In this document: in pieces, positions 49,484 through 60,389 of the stretch | Layout of the letters: each line of letters opens with the position of its first letter | How positions within the stretch are numbered: position 1 is the first letter of the stretch | NCBI RefSeq assembly: GCF_014851395.1 | Contig: NW_024044681.1 | Coordinates: 23,623,036 to 23,687,035 of the forward strand | DNA: 64,000 bases | Source of the DNA: Micropterus salmoides | Taxonomy: Eukaryota; Chordata; Actinopteri; Centrarchiformes; Centrarchidae | Direction of reading: 5' to 3' | Made by a program: the position numbers and the translations under genes | The notes under the pieces: model-generated | What the model saw: only the letters and a program-made list of their open reading frames with translations | The model's database searches: none | What the model was told of the DNA's origin: nothing

Positions 49484-50744
49484 GTAAGTAGATCTAAACA
49501 TGCATGAATGAAGGAAATGTTAATTTGTGTATACTTTTGCATAACATTAGTCTGTAATAACCTAGTTTGTCGGTGAACACACATTTTGTCTACCTGTCTG
49601 GTTTATCATAATAAACAGCGTTTGAACAACAGGTATGACTTTGTTGCTTTCAGCTGTGGAGCACACACAGCAATCTCATGTGGGTGGTTATTGAGAAGAA
49701 GAGAGCAATCCCTCTAGTGGTTGCAATGCCTTATGGTTTATGTAGGCTAGTGTTTGTAGAGAAAATGGTATCTCTGCATTTTTTATACCAAATTCTCCCC
49801 CTATCATTGTTGAACATACAAATGCAGAAGAGAGAGGCTCTTGTTATTTGACTCTTATCAGCTGACCAATATTAAAAAAGTTTTGTGTGGAAGTATTAGG
49901 TCTTAAAGCAATACATCAACAAACATAAGATGGCCCCAAAAATGCAAGGTATGGTGCATTGCCAATAGATGTAGTTAGCAAAAATGTGTTAAACGGTTTT
50001 AATTAAAGTAGCTGGACAGTAAGGCCATGGGCCAAGGAAAAAGTGAGTGTTTTTGTGCACATCCTAGAATATTTCAAAGGTTTGTTAACATTCTCAGACA
50101 GGACAATTTTTTTGCCAAATCTGGTACTGTAGTGAAATTATTTGACACCTGTATGCAGTGATTCTGTCATAATGTTTATTCCATTTTGTGTGTGTTCATT
50201 TCAAAACATTAATACTAAAATAACACCTGTGCAACCGGGGTTTAAGCTTTGAGTGCTCTGCAGTTACAAGATATGTTTTTGGTAGATTTTTCAGTTTAAG
50301 CAATTTATGGTTTTGTTGTGGGGTTGTTTTATTCGCAATCAATTGACTAGGGTTACAAATAGCCTGCATCTGCAGACAAATAAAAACATACTGTTAGGCC
50401 CTCTAGTAATGTTTGTGTTGCGATCATCGCCCCACACAAATATTGTCTCATTTCCTGCCACTGGGCTTATTATCTTGCCAATTAGTTTTCGCTAATGTTA
50501 ATAGATGTGCTAGTGCACTCCAGGACCATTAGCTGGCTCTCTGTGTTAACAAGCATTCCGAGAATTAGAGACATTAAAGGCTATTGCTCAATAAGGATAT
50601 GGAGAAAATTATTTTTTGCAATACTGAACAATAGTTAATGGTGCAAGCCAGGAAACAGAGAAGGAGATTTAATGAACATAGAAAATCGTCTGGGAATGGC
50701 CTGGTTTATCTGGGAATAAGCAGAAGAAAATGAAAACTGGAATA

Positions 50745-50838
50745 TATGTGCAATGAAATGAGCTTCACATTCAAATCTTCTCAAAATATTTTGGTGAATA
50801 ACTATAAACGTGCTTAAATATTGCCATTAACACAATTG
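50745..50838. repeat. AT-rich segment, copy A
   Basis: atgtgcaatgaaatgagctt, then cacatt, tctcaaaatat and a tgctta-tatt ending recur at 52781-52875 with scattered substitutions. The two copies are about 2.04 kb apart and bracket the LINE fragment. Confidence 0.8.
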
Positions 50839-51734
50839 AAAATTGGGAATCATGAATGCTTATTAAATGCATATTTAGAAAATGTGTAAATAACCATAAA
50901 GCAGTGTGATCACAAAAACCACAAGAATTATAAGTGAAATCCAGTTTTTCATCACGCATCAGAAATCGAGCTCTTTTTCATGTCGTGAAAACGCCGTTGG
51001 TCGTGCTTTAACAGTCATGCACACACACACACACGAATACACCACAGCACAGGCAAATGGTGCACAAATGAGCAGAGAAACACACGATGCTCTACACTCA
51101 CACACACGATCGAGAAGGATTAAAGCTTTGCAGCCTCTAGCCACCCAAGGGGAACGTGACTGTATATGAACATTGAATTTGATCTGTTCTCGTTCAGTCT
51201 GGGAGAAAAACCATGAAACACTTTTCTGAGTCAAGACACACTTACTCATTCACTTACTAACACACGCACCACAGTGCTTAGTTAGATTTAGTGACACTTG
51301 TACTCTACGCACTTGAAAACTATGCATTGAACCAATTTACATTGAAAATTACATGTTAGATGAGGAGGGATAGGGCTCACAGCATATGGTATCAACCAAG
51401 TAGCAGCAGTTAGGATTGTGTTTTTTGTTCCTTCAAGATGTAAAACACAAAACAGGAGGACCTTTAAGTCTGGTAATAAACCTTACAGGAGACAGTGAGA
51501 CAGACAAGGCCAGAGTCAGTCAATGGCATTGACTGACAGACCTTTCAATCACTCAGCCTGAGGCAGACTTATTGCCCATTGACACTAGAAGGGCAGGCAC
51601 TACACACTTAAAACACTCATTATTGGAAAGGCCAGTAATTAACATTTTGTGAACAACCTCGTGGCCTGTTCTGTGGTCACAAGCATTTGTTTACCCACAT
51701 GTACACACTCAACCACAGCATCTTGCTATCTGCA

Positions 51735-52275
51735 TTCTTGGTAATGGGCATCTCGGGCAAAGCACTCCTGTGGTTCAAATCCTACCTCTCTGGGCATTCC
51801 CACGATGCATCTTGGCGAGGACAAATGTCCACCGATCATTCGTTTGCATGGTTTCTCTTACCTCTGCTAGGCAGACAATACACAACTCTACCTGTCCTTA
51901 CCACCTGACCCCACCGATTCGGCACAGATCACGATTTTCTCTCAGACGTATCCGCATGGAAGATTTAAGTCTTGGTCATCCTAGCCGAGCAATCTATCTG
52001 GTGAGAAACTTGGGTGTCATGATTGATGACCAACTGTCCTTCTCAGACCATGTTGCTGCTGTCTTTTGGTCGTGCCACTTTACTCTATACAACATAAGAA
52101 AAATCAGGCCCTACCTATCTCCCACCCATCTTCGGGTACAGGCCATGGTTATCCCTCGCATTGACTACTGCACCGCCCTCCTTGTGTGGCTTCGAGCTTG
52201 TGCAATGAAACCCCTACAAATGGTCCACAATGCGGCGGCACATCTGGTTTTCAATCAACACACCACACATTAACA
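51735..52275 (+). mobile_element. Decayed L2-type LINE, reverse-transcriptase fragment
   Basis: One frame gives G-I-S-G-K-A-L-L-W-F-K-S-Y-L-S-G, a palm-region motif of L2/CR1-clade reverse transcriptases. A second gives A-D-N-T-Q-L-Y-L-S where the catalytic YADD box should be, with D changed to N. A third gives R-N-L-G-V-M-I-D-D-Q-L-S-F-S and L-Q-M-V-H-N-A-A-A-H-L-V-F-N near the C-terminal side. The blocks are in the right order but lie in different frames, and the segment between the first two, where the P-Q-G-S box belongs, is missing. It is dead, in the same orientation as cadm2, with neither end preserved. Confidence 0.85.
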
Positions 52276-52590
52276 CACACAAAAATAAACACATTTTTCA
52301 AAATATACCTTGTGCTATTTATCCATGAAGATATTTTTGGTCTTCTTTTGTAGGTGCTTTTTCTTTAGTAGAGAATAGTTCACACCAAGGTCTGTAGAGT
52401 ACCCAGAGAAACCTGGACATTGGTTCTGGAAAGACACATTGCTGTTGAATTTTTTTGAATGCAATATTTAAATTCTGTGAGCATCACAAACAAAACTTTA
52501 TTCACCTCTGTTGTATTTGAGTTGAGGCAGAGTCAGATATCAGAAAAACTATGTGCATGGCTAGATACCACTAGATGCATGTGAGAAAAT

Positions 52591-52691
52591 ATGTTTCTTT
52601 GTAATTTGGCTGAACCGACCCAGAAGGGGATGGCCCAGTGGTAAAAGAGACCATTCCCCTATGTGTCAGCAAGAATCCTCCCTGATGTGTT
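52591..52691 (+). mobile_element. tRNA-like SINE fragment, copy 1
   Basis: gaaggggatggcccagtggt resembles a tRNA box A region, and tcagcaagaatcctccctg takes the place of box B. The 100-bp segment recurs at 52922-53021 in the same orientation with about 85% identity by eye. This copy lacks the tail of the second. Confidence 0.55.
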
Positions 52692-52780
52692 ATGGGAATT
52701 TTCTGCTGCTGTTTCAGGAAAGTGAGTGAATAAACACAAAAAACTATTGAAAATGATTTGGATAAAATACCAAACTTTTA

Positions 52781-52875
52781 AATAAATGTGCAATGAAATG
52801 AGCTTCACATTAAAATTATCTCAAAATATATTCGTGTATAAATACAAACATGCTTATCTATTACTATTAACAGAG
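52781..52875. repeat. AT-rich segment, copy B
   Basis: The partner of copy A at 50745-50838; the shared core is atgtgcaatgaaatgagctt followed by cacatt. It lies between the two SINE-like copies. Confidence 0.8.
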
Positions 52876-52921
52876 TTTTTAAAACAACAATTTAAATAAA
52901 TCAATAAAATTATTAAATGTA

Positions 52922-53075
52922 AATGTTTCTCTGTAATTTGGGTGAACGGACCCAGAAGGGGAAGGCCAGCGGGTAGAGAGACCATCCACCGATGTTTCAG
53001 CAAGAATCCTCCCTGATGTGTTCTCGAGCAAGACTCCTCAGGGATTCTGCTCTTTAATATCCCTGCAGGAGGGCG
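52922..53075 (+). mobile_element. tRNA-like SINE fragment, copy 2
   Basis: This repeats the first 100 bp of copy 1 (gaaggccagcgggtagagag, catccaccgatgtttcagca, agaatcctcc) and continues with gttctcgagcaagactcctc, a phrase common just after the tRNA part of fish SINEs. It ends about 110-160 bp before the cadm2 exon at 53185, close to where the branch point and pyrimidine tract should be. Confidence 0.6.
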
Positions 53076-53184
53076 GGCTGGAGGAGAATTTTCAATAAGG
53101 AAAATAATAATATTATTTTTGCATAATGACTTACTGCTGTGTGTGAATTAGTTTCATCGCTGTGATTTCTGTTTCATCCTTCAG

Positions 53185-53322
53185 GTGTGCCAGAGAAGCC
53201 GGAGATCGACGGCCTGACAAAGCCTGCCATGGAGGGAGACCACATCACTTTGACCTGCATCACTCAGGGCAGTAAGCCTGCCGCCGACCTCCGCTGGTTC
53301 AGAAATCAAAAGGAGGTCAAAG
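53185..53322 (+). CDS. cadm2: cadm2 exon: start of the second Ig domain
   Basis: This 138-nt exon (46 codons, phase 1 to phase 1) has acceptor ccttcag and donor gtatgt. It reads G-V-P-E-K-P-E-I-D-G-L-T-K-P-A-M-E-G-D, then a stretch ending L-T-C with the first Ig2 cysteine, then G-S-K-P-A-A-D-L-R-W-F-R-N-Q-K-E-V-K plus one base. GVPEKP and SKPAAD-RWF with the KE-K ending are CADM2 hallmarks. The missing base pair of the last codon would come from the next exon, which in CADM2 starts with a D-V-K-Y-type segment. That exon was not found before 64000, so the following intron is at least 10.7 kb. The rest of Ig2 with its second cysteine, Ig3, the mucin-like stem, the transmembrane helix, the protein 4.1 site and the PDZ ligand are outside the window. 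Confidence 0.96.
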
Positions 53323-53364
53323 GTATGTAACATCTGTTTATTGGATTTCGTAATTCATCACTAG

Positions 53365-53540
53365 CTGTGTTTACATGGATATATAATATTCCACTAATAA
53401 CTGGAATAATAGCCCAATCAGAATAAAAATGCCTCATGTAAACACCTTAGTCAGAAGAGACTGGCCCAATCCATCCCAATCAGAAGGAATTTTTAATCGG
53501 GTGGAGAGGGGTGGAGTTTCCGAGAGCGACATAAACATGG
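53365..53540. mobile_element. MITE copy starting about 40 bp after a cadm2 donor site
   Basis: gtgtttacatggatata, then ggaataatagcccaatcaga and cctcatgtaaacacctta are typical of fish MITEs with tttacatg ends. The core aligns with 24141-24204. Related phrases (ctaatcagaaggatttcagt near 53755-53775) suggest it may extend to about 53800. Confidence 0.55.
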
Positions 53541-54629
53541 CCTGTAGCAAAACAACATTAGTCTGTGGCTAGTACAACTTTAAAGAGACCTTAAAAGATA
53601 TAAGGGTTGTTCCCAGGACACGATGTGGGTCCATCTTGAAAACTGTATCAGCAGGCGGAACCACATCTTCCTGCCCGTGTGCAAAAGTTATATTCTGACT
53701 AAATGCTTTGCACCTTATTGCATCACTTTATTTAAACAGTTAAGTTGCATTCTCTAATCAGAAGGATTTCAGTCAGATTGAAGAAATAATATCTGTAACC
53801 GCAGTAACTGATATGGCTACACAGACTGTGAAACATAGGATATGTCAAGTTTCAGAAGAAGAGTTATGGTGAACAGCAACAGATTTTTTGGAAATTCCAT
53901 AAGAGTTGATAAAATTATCCCTTATTCCATTACCCCATTCTATTCACTGAAAACAGGGTGTTTGTCAGTTTGTTATTGACATTATCAGGCACCTTTCGTC
54001 ATTTAGGGATTGCTATAAATCAAAGATGTCCCCAATTAATTAGACTAAATATTGGTTATTGTTAGCATTTTATTTTTTAGTTAGTAACTTACTTTAGTTT
54101 TAAAAGGATGAAGATAATCATTCTGAGCTATTAGTCATGTTGTTATGGTAATAATTATTTACTGATTTACTGAAATTTTTTATTTCCCTTTGGAATAAAC
54201 TGCTCAATTAGACAACTAAATTGAGCAACTAAATGTTCTCTTTGGAGAGTCATCCCCATCTCCACTGTGTTGCCTGATACTCAGACATATTGATTATCAC
54301 ATTTCAGCATGGCTCAGACAATGCTTTGAAATAATCAAACATAGCACAAATGCTAGAAAATACAACTTTGTGTTATTAAATACACAAGGTCTTTTTCATA
54401 AAACTGTCACCATGAAACTGCTGCTGTGGATGTCTCAACTGTGTATTTTTTTTCCGAACAAGTTGTTTCTAATAGAGCAGATTCAGCATGTGTCCTCTGG
54501 CCTGAGACAGATACATTAACCTCCCTTGTTATCAGAGAGCTGTTCTAAATCACACTGACTGGACTACACACCTCATTTCCACCCTGCTCCTGCTCTGTTC
54601 TACTTGATGAACCATCCGCTTTGTAATTG

Positions 54630-54631
<2 letters not shown>

Positions 54632-54660
<29 letters not shown>
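54632..54660. repeat. (GA)n microsatellite
   Basis: About 14 GA units. It makes the S-L-rich frame on the minus strand. Confidence 0.95.
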
Positions 54661-54666
<6 letters not shown>

Positions 54667-55239
54667 TAGAGACATGATGAAATTAGTTTTTTGAGGAAGA
54701 GAGAAACAAATGTGCTTCTGTATCAAATGAAATGCAGAACCCAGTGGGACAGATGCAGTCAGTTGCAGAACTGACTGAACAGGTTTATATCTTGTTTCAC
54801 AAAGCAGATTAAAGGCTGATAACAAAGTGCAAATCACTTTAATTCTAATTCAAATGACTGTAAACAAAGAGATAGTATTGAGAATCACAGGTTTTTTTTA
54901 AGACCTACCAATAAAACAAAAACCAAGCAGCTTTGGAAAGAAACCTGCAAAATATCTGTATAACCCAACAGATCACTGGAACTCAGTAGTGAAAATAACA
55001 AGCAGTCTGGTTTTGCACATCCTAAATGCCCAATTAAATGTAGTCAAGTAAAATCACGTTTGGGATGTGAAACATACCACAGAGACTTCACAGAGTTAAT
55101 TTCCCTATTTATATAAAGAATTAATAAACCAAAAGAATCATTTATTGCCAACGCAGGTATCATCGACAACATTCACTGGGTATGTCTACTATTTGGTGCA
55201 CATTTTATTTACATTCTTAAATTAATGCACAATGTGTTT

Positions 55240-55240
<1 letters not shown>

Positions 55241-55276
<36 letters not shown>

Positions 55277-55281
55277 TATAT
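55241..55281. repeat. (TA)n microsatellite
   Basis: About 13 TA units, one catata step and more TA, then a T-rich run. Confidence 0.95.
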
Positions 55282-55474
55282 TTTTTTTTATTATTTTATT
55301 TTTTTAATCTATTTATATATAGATGCACCTTAACCCTAATCTGGTAAATGAGAGGCGTCTTCTTCCCCAAACAGCACTGAACCAGCATGCTAACTGCTAA
55401 TAGTTTTCTTATCCTTGTGCTCATTATCACTGACAAAACCTCACATGTTGGATAATGTTTTCTGGTTGTCTGTC

Positions 55475-55552
55475 CCACTGCCCTATTGTCCTGAAAGCAA
55501 TATCTCATGAATGCCTTGAAGGAACGTCTTCAAATGTCCACTTGGACTCATG
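55475..55552. repeat. Fragment of a dispersed fish repeat, left flank of the Tc1 relic
   Basis: aatatctcatgaatgccttg, then aaggaacgtcttcaaatgtc and cacttggactca resemble an abundant teleost repeat in which such phrases recur. It ends where the Tc1-like sequence begins, so one has probably broken the other or a recombination joined them. Confidence 0.45.
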
Positions 55553-56204
55553 AATTAACGGCCATCGCTACCTCCGCCTTTGTGCAAGGAGGAGCAGGAG
55601 GAGCACTGCCAGAGCCCTGCAAAATGACCTCCAGCAGGCCACAAATGTGCATGTGTCTGCTCAAACAGTCAGAAACTGAGGGTGGTATGAGGGCCCGACG
55701 TCCACAGGTGCAGCACGTGACAGACGTGACAGAGTCTGGAGACGCCATGGAGAACGTTCTGCTGCCTGCAACATCCTCCAGCATGACCGGTTTGGCGGTG
55801 GGTCAGTAATGGTGTGGGGTGGCATTTCTTTGGGGGGCCGCACAGCTCTCCATGTGCTCGCCAGAGGTAGCCTGACTGCCATTAGGTACCGAGATGTGAT
55901 CCTCAGACCCCTTGTGAGACGTTGTAAGGAGGTCATACAGGCACTTGGAGGCCACACACACTACTGAGCCTCATTTTGACCTGTTTTAAGGACATTACAT
56001 CAAAGTTGGATCGGCCTGTAGTGTGGTTTTCCACTTTGATTTTGAGTGTGACTCCAAATCCAGACCTCCATGGGTTGATAAATTTGATTTCCAATGATAA
56101 TTTTTGTGTGAGTTGTCAGCACAAGGAGTATTTAATGAGATTTTTTCATTCATTCAGATCTAGGATGTGTTATTTTAGTGTTCCCTTTATTTTTTTGAGC
56201 AGTG
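55553..56204 (+). mobile_element. Tc1/mariner-like transposon, 5'-truncated and internally deleted
   Basis: One frame from about 55785 reads H-D-R-F-G-G-G-S-V-M-V-W-G-G-I-S then L-A-R-G-S-L-T-A-I-R-Y-R-D and, after a junction near 55918, R-C-K-E-V-I-Q-A-L-G-G-H-T-H-Y and stop. This is a Tc1-type DDE transposase with the central catalytic part missing. Another gap lies near 55708, where flanking pieces of the transposase are joined directly. The right inverted end (gttccctttatttttttgag then cagtg) is intact and followed by TA (56205-56206); the left end is missing. This family is widespread in fish. The open frame at 55507-55809 is not the transposase frame. Confidence 0.88.
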
Positions 56205-57479
56205 TATTATATGAGTCTGGAAAGACATGGATGTCTGAACAGCAGGGCGGTAATTCTAGTGTGCTCGCACATCATTCATTAAAATGAAACAAAATGCCTG
56301 TCACTCTCTATAACCAGTATCACACGTATCCTGTAAACAATAAACTTAGCAATGTTTCACTTATTAAATTTTTTGTAATGTATTATGGTAGTCGGCCACT
56401 TTATATTTCCTCTTGTTACCCTTCTGAGGAACGTGAAGCTTAAAATAAAGAACATACACTAATTAGCAGAGAGAGTATTTTTCCTTACAGGCTTATTGTG
56501 TCTCTACAGGTGATTATTGCTTCTCCCAGTGGCCCACTACTGAGAGAAGAGCTCCCTGTAAGGCAAATGGAAACATAGCCAGGACATAATGTTCTTTTAA
56601 TTTTTGAGAAAGTTAACAGGTAGTTAGAGATATCCAAGGTGGTTTGAAGTGAAGGTAGTTTCAAGAGGATAGGCTTTCTCATTAAGGTCAGATGCTATAA
56701 TTCTCCCATCAACTTGGCACACAACTCTCTTTAATTTGGACTTTGTACATTTTATATCAGTATATTATTCAATGTGACAAGGTTGTAGTGCTTTACCCGG
56801 GGAAGACACAAATATAATATTAAGGTTTGCCTTTCTAAGTAAATGTATTCTGTAATTCGTCTGCCTTAAAACATTGTTGAAACTAAAAATAAAGGAGGTG
56901 GTTTTTATATATATAATGCTTTATTTAAAGAAATGAAAAAGAACATCTGCATTACATAGTCATTTTATTCTTTGTAAAAGGAATCTTGGTAACATTGTCC
57001 CAGAACAGAAAGCAGAACCTTGAGACTTTATACAAATGTCAGATTAGAAGATTCTTGTCAGATCTGCTATTGGACTCGTCAAGAATTTCGATCTGAGGTG
57101 ATGTTTCGGCCCTCACTGAATTCACTGAAAAGCTCTCTCAGTGTCTGCCATTACACCTTTTCTACCCCAGCTTAAGCCCAGACAGCTCAGCCTGCTATCT
57201 CGCATTAGGGTTTCCCAGGGTCCAGATAAGCAAGCAGATAAGCCCAAATCAATGCCGGTTTTCCGCAAAGTTTTAAGCAGATGTCATGGTATCTCACCAT
57301 TGAATTAACTGTAGTTGGGAGATGGTATTGACTCTACGTCATCAAGTTTATTCGGACTTCCTCAGAACATCCTCTATGCAACAAAAGCACCATTAATCTC
57401 ACACACTGACTCTGAACAGATTGAAGACAAATTCCCAATCTGCCTTTTAACACCACAAAAGTCAATCAAACCAAATCCA

Positions 57480-57615
57480 TGTATCCATCCATCCATCCAT
57501 CCATTGTCAACGGCTTATCCTGCGTACAGGGTCGCGGGGGGCTGGAGTCAATCCCAGCTGACATTGGGCAAAAGGCGGGGTACACCCTGGACAGGTCGCC
57601 AGTCCATCGCAGGGC
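57480..57615 (-). mobile_element. 136-bp retroposon with 14-bp TSD
   Basis: The sequence runs from (atcc)n through ttgtcaacggcttatcctgc and gggtcgcggggggctggag to ggtcgccagtccatcgcagg. The 14-mer tcaaaccaaatcca stands on both sides (57466-57479 and 57616-57629). With the simple-sequence tail at the left, the element reads on the minus strand as a LINE or SINE 3' end, 5'-truncated. A shorter copy is at 29521-29576. The repeat is very common in fish. Confidence 0.88.
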
Positions 57616-59697
57616 TCAAACCAAATCCACAAACTTTTATATATTTTTTTCTCTTAGTGGGTAAACTTAATTATCTCTATTATTATACCCATATAAATAA
57701 TATATAAACTTAGAAGCAAAGGTGAAGGAAACATTTATCCATCGATCAATATCCTGTCTCTACTGACAAGTAGCTCTGTTTTTAATTAGCAGTACATTGC
57801 TCAGTGTCACGCATTTGTCATGTATTCAAGACATGTTTAGTACAGGGAAAAAGCATATTATCGAGATATGATTGACATATACACTTACCCATTTAGTTCT
57901 TCTTTGTGACACCGTAAATGCATTTCTGCCACTAATTGGTCCACTTTCTTGTAGTAATAAGATGCTGTGAATTATCATCTGGACACAGCCAGTCTGACTT
58001 CTTATATATGACATCAACAGAGAGTTTATTTGTGGGTAAATGTACGTGCAACTGCGTGTTGCATGCAAAACAAAACGAACCCAGCAAGCCACTCTCTGGC
58101 GGTCTGACTTTATTTTCACATTTAAAACGGACAAAATAAATAAACATGAAAGTAAGCAAACACAGAGGGCAGCACATGTTTATAGACAATGTATGTACGC
58201 ATGTGTAGGTGTGTGAGGGTGTACTTGAAGTGTTCATCATGCTGACAGGATCAGGGTGTGTTCAATGTGAAAAGCCATCTGATTGTGGGCGACCATGCTG
58301 GGAATAAATGACAATTGTGACATATTGGTGTGGGATCTGGGGGAATAGAGAAGATTATATTACCAGCAGAGCCACTGGAGCAGTCCATCACCCAATCGCA
58401 TGCAGTTAACAGACACCCTATGCTAAGTGTGTGCGTGTGTGCATCTGCGTAAATGTGTTTCTGCGTGAGCAAAACAGACAGATGGAGCCGACAGCCTGCA
58501 TGTAAGGACATAAGCTTGTGTGTGTGGAACGGAATCCAATATTCTTATTTCTCAGTCTCTTTGTCCCTCAGATCCCTTCAGTCCCCACCCAGTAATGATA
58601 TATTTCTATCTCAGTTACACACCGTAACCCAGAGAGACCTCTACCAATATCACCACATGTAGCGCTTGTTTACACACCACTGAACCAGAGGGAGTTGTGT
58701 GGAGACCAAGCAAGGCAGAGATGAAATGAATATTTATTTCAAATAAGGGCGGGGAGGCTGCTATCGGACTAGTGTTATCATACTCTCTGACCTAAACTGT
58801 AGAGGTTATTGCTTCATCATGTTACGCGATAAGTCTATTCCAAGGGGGCTTAAGGAGGAAAAAAGATTTCATTCATATTCTTGCAGTCACGTCCCTATTC
58901 TGTTGTCAAACTTGTTAGTCAAGGACAGTAAACTATTACTGCAGACATACCTCGTACTATTTTAGGTCATTGTCTGCTGACTTTTCCATACGCTATCACT
59001 CAAGTCTTCCCGTTCACTCAAGAGCTGAACAGTGCGTGAACAACCTTTTGAAATAGTGCTAGCTATTTCTTCATTTATGGGTAATTGTCCTTGACTACTG
59101 TGAGTGAGAACAGATTAAAGTGGCCATCATTATTCTAAGGTTTGCTCTGGAAAGAGCTATTGAGGAAAGTGAATAGGCAATAGCTCTGGAACTTATTCCA
59201 AAGAGGATGGTGTTGAAGTGGATGAGACTTCTGGTGACATTGTGAACACTACAAAAAGAATAAAGGCCAGGAATTTAAAGAAGTTTTCTAGTTACAAGAA
59301 AATACATTTTCACTTTTTTTGGCAGTGTTAGACAACCTTGCACACTACTTAAAAAGTCTGTGTTGGGACTACATTTATACTATCCAGCTCCCTGGGGTGG
59401 AGTGGATCAATGACCATTAAAGATGTAATCTCATGATGGCTCCTGCAAGTCATAGTGACATGAATAAAAGATGCCCAAGTCACACACACAAAAACACATA
59501 TTCACCTTCCCTATCCTGTATATGTGCAGCACAAACACAGAAGTTCTTCCATGCATGCAGACACATACTAAACAAGCACATGCTTGAAATTAGATCTGTG
59601 GAAATCTGTTAGATTGGTATATTAATTATCATCAAGTCATTCAGATGAGGTAAGGTTTTATGTTGCCTTGTGTCTTTTTGTCGCATCACAACTTTAA

Positions 59698-60184
59698 AGG
59701 TTCAGCGTGTTTGCTTTAGTGGCATCTATTGGTGAGGGTTGTGAATTGCAACCAACGTCTCATTCACCACTCACCCCTTCGTTTGCAAGCTTGTAGGAGA
59801 AACTACGGTAGCCAACACGCTCTGTCGGCTGTTTTGCTAAATAATATGTGTGGTCCTCCATTTGTCCAAATTTCACTTTCCTTCTTACTTCTAACAAACC
59901 AGACTACTGCTACTACAGCTACTTCTTCTTCATCGTCATATGAATTCAGAAAGTTAAGTTTGTCCTTTGGGCTACTGCAGAAACATGGCAGCGCAATATG
60001 GCGACTTCCATGAAAGGGGACCCACAGTGTATTTATATAGAAATGGCTCATTCTAGGGTAATAAAAACATAATGGTTCATTATGTAAGGTCTTTATACAC
60101 CACTGAAAACATAGTTATTATGCTATTATGCTATTATATTGCATTTATATCAATAGATCCTCCTAAATATTACACACTGAACCA
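59698..60184. mobile_element. 487-bp TTAA-flanked piggyBac-like MITE
   Basis: TTAA stands at both ends (59694-59697 and 60185-60188). The inverted ends are aggttcagcgtgt and, from the right in reverse, tggttcagtgtgt. The body (agtggcatctattggtgag, ttgcaagcttgtaggagaaa, aacatggcagcgcaatatgg, aatagatcctcctaaatatt) is a well-known fish MITE. The two open frames here (59729-60013 + and 59803-60051 -) are inside it and non-coding. Confidence 0.88.
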
Positions 60185-60389
60185 TTAAGTTAAAGATACA
60201 TAGAATGAAACAGGAATATCTTGAGCACAAATGTCTCTTCGATTTACTTTCTTTCTTTAAACTTGATTAAATATGCCCATGTGGAGGTGTATCTCACTTT
60301 TCTTCTGTCTCTGGCATCATAAGAGTGTGTGATCAGGTTAACAGACTTAGACATTAGCACTGTGGCGAAAGAAGAGGAGGTCAGGTTGC

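Larger units (their letters stand above)
49484..53184 (+). other. cadm2: cadm2 intron between Ig-V and Ig2 (3.7 kb)
   Basis: It starts gtaagta and ends with a pyrimidine-rich tract and ccttcag at 53178-53184. The middle is dominated by a dead L2-type LINE (about 51735-52275), flanked by two diverged copies of an AT-rich 95-bp segment (50745-50838 and 52781-52875). Two SINE-like copies (52591-52691 and 52922-53021) follow, the second ending about 160 bp before the next exon. The 49.5-50.7 and 50.9-51.7 kb parts show nothing that could be assigned beyond a CA run near 51018-51034. Confidence 0.92.

Noticed and set aside
51770..52273. 167-codon open frame as a host gene
   Set aside because: The residues R-N-L-G-V-M-I-D-D-Q-L-S-F-S and later motifs identify it as a broken L2-type reverse transcriptase.
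55507..55809. 100-codon open frame as a protein
   Set aside because: It is an alternative frame across the 5' part of a Tc1-like element, not the transposase frame.
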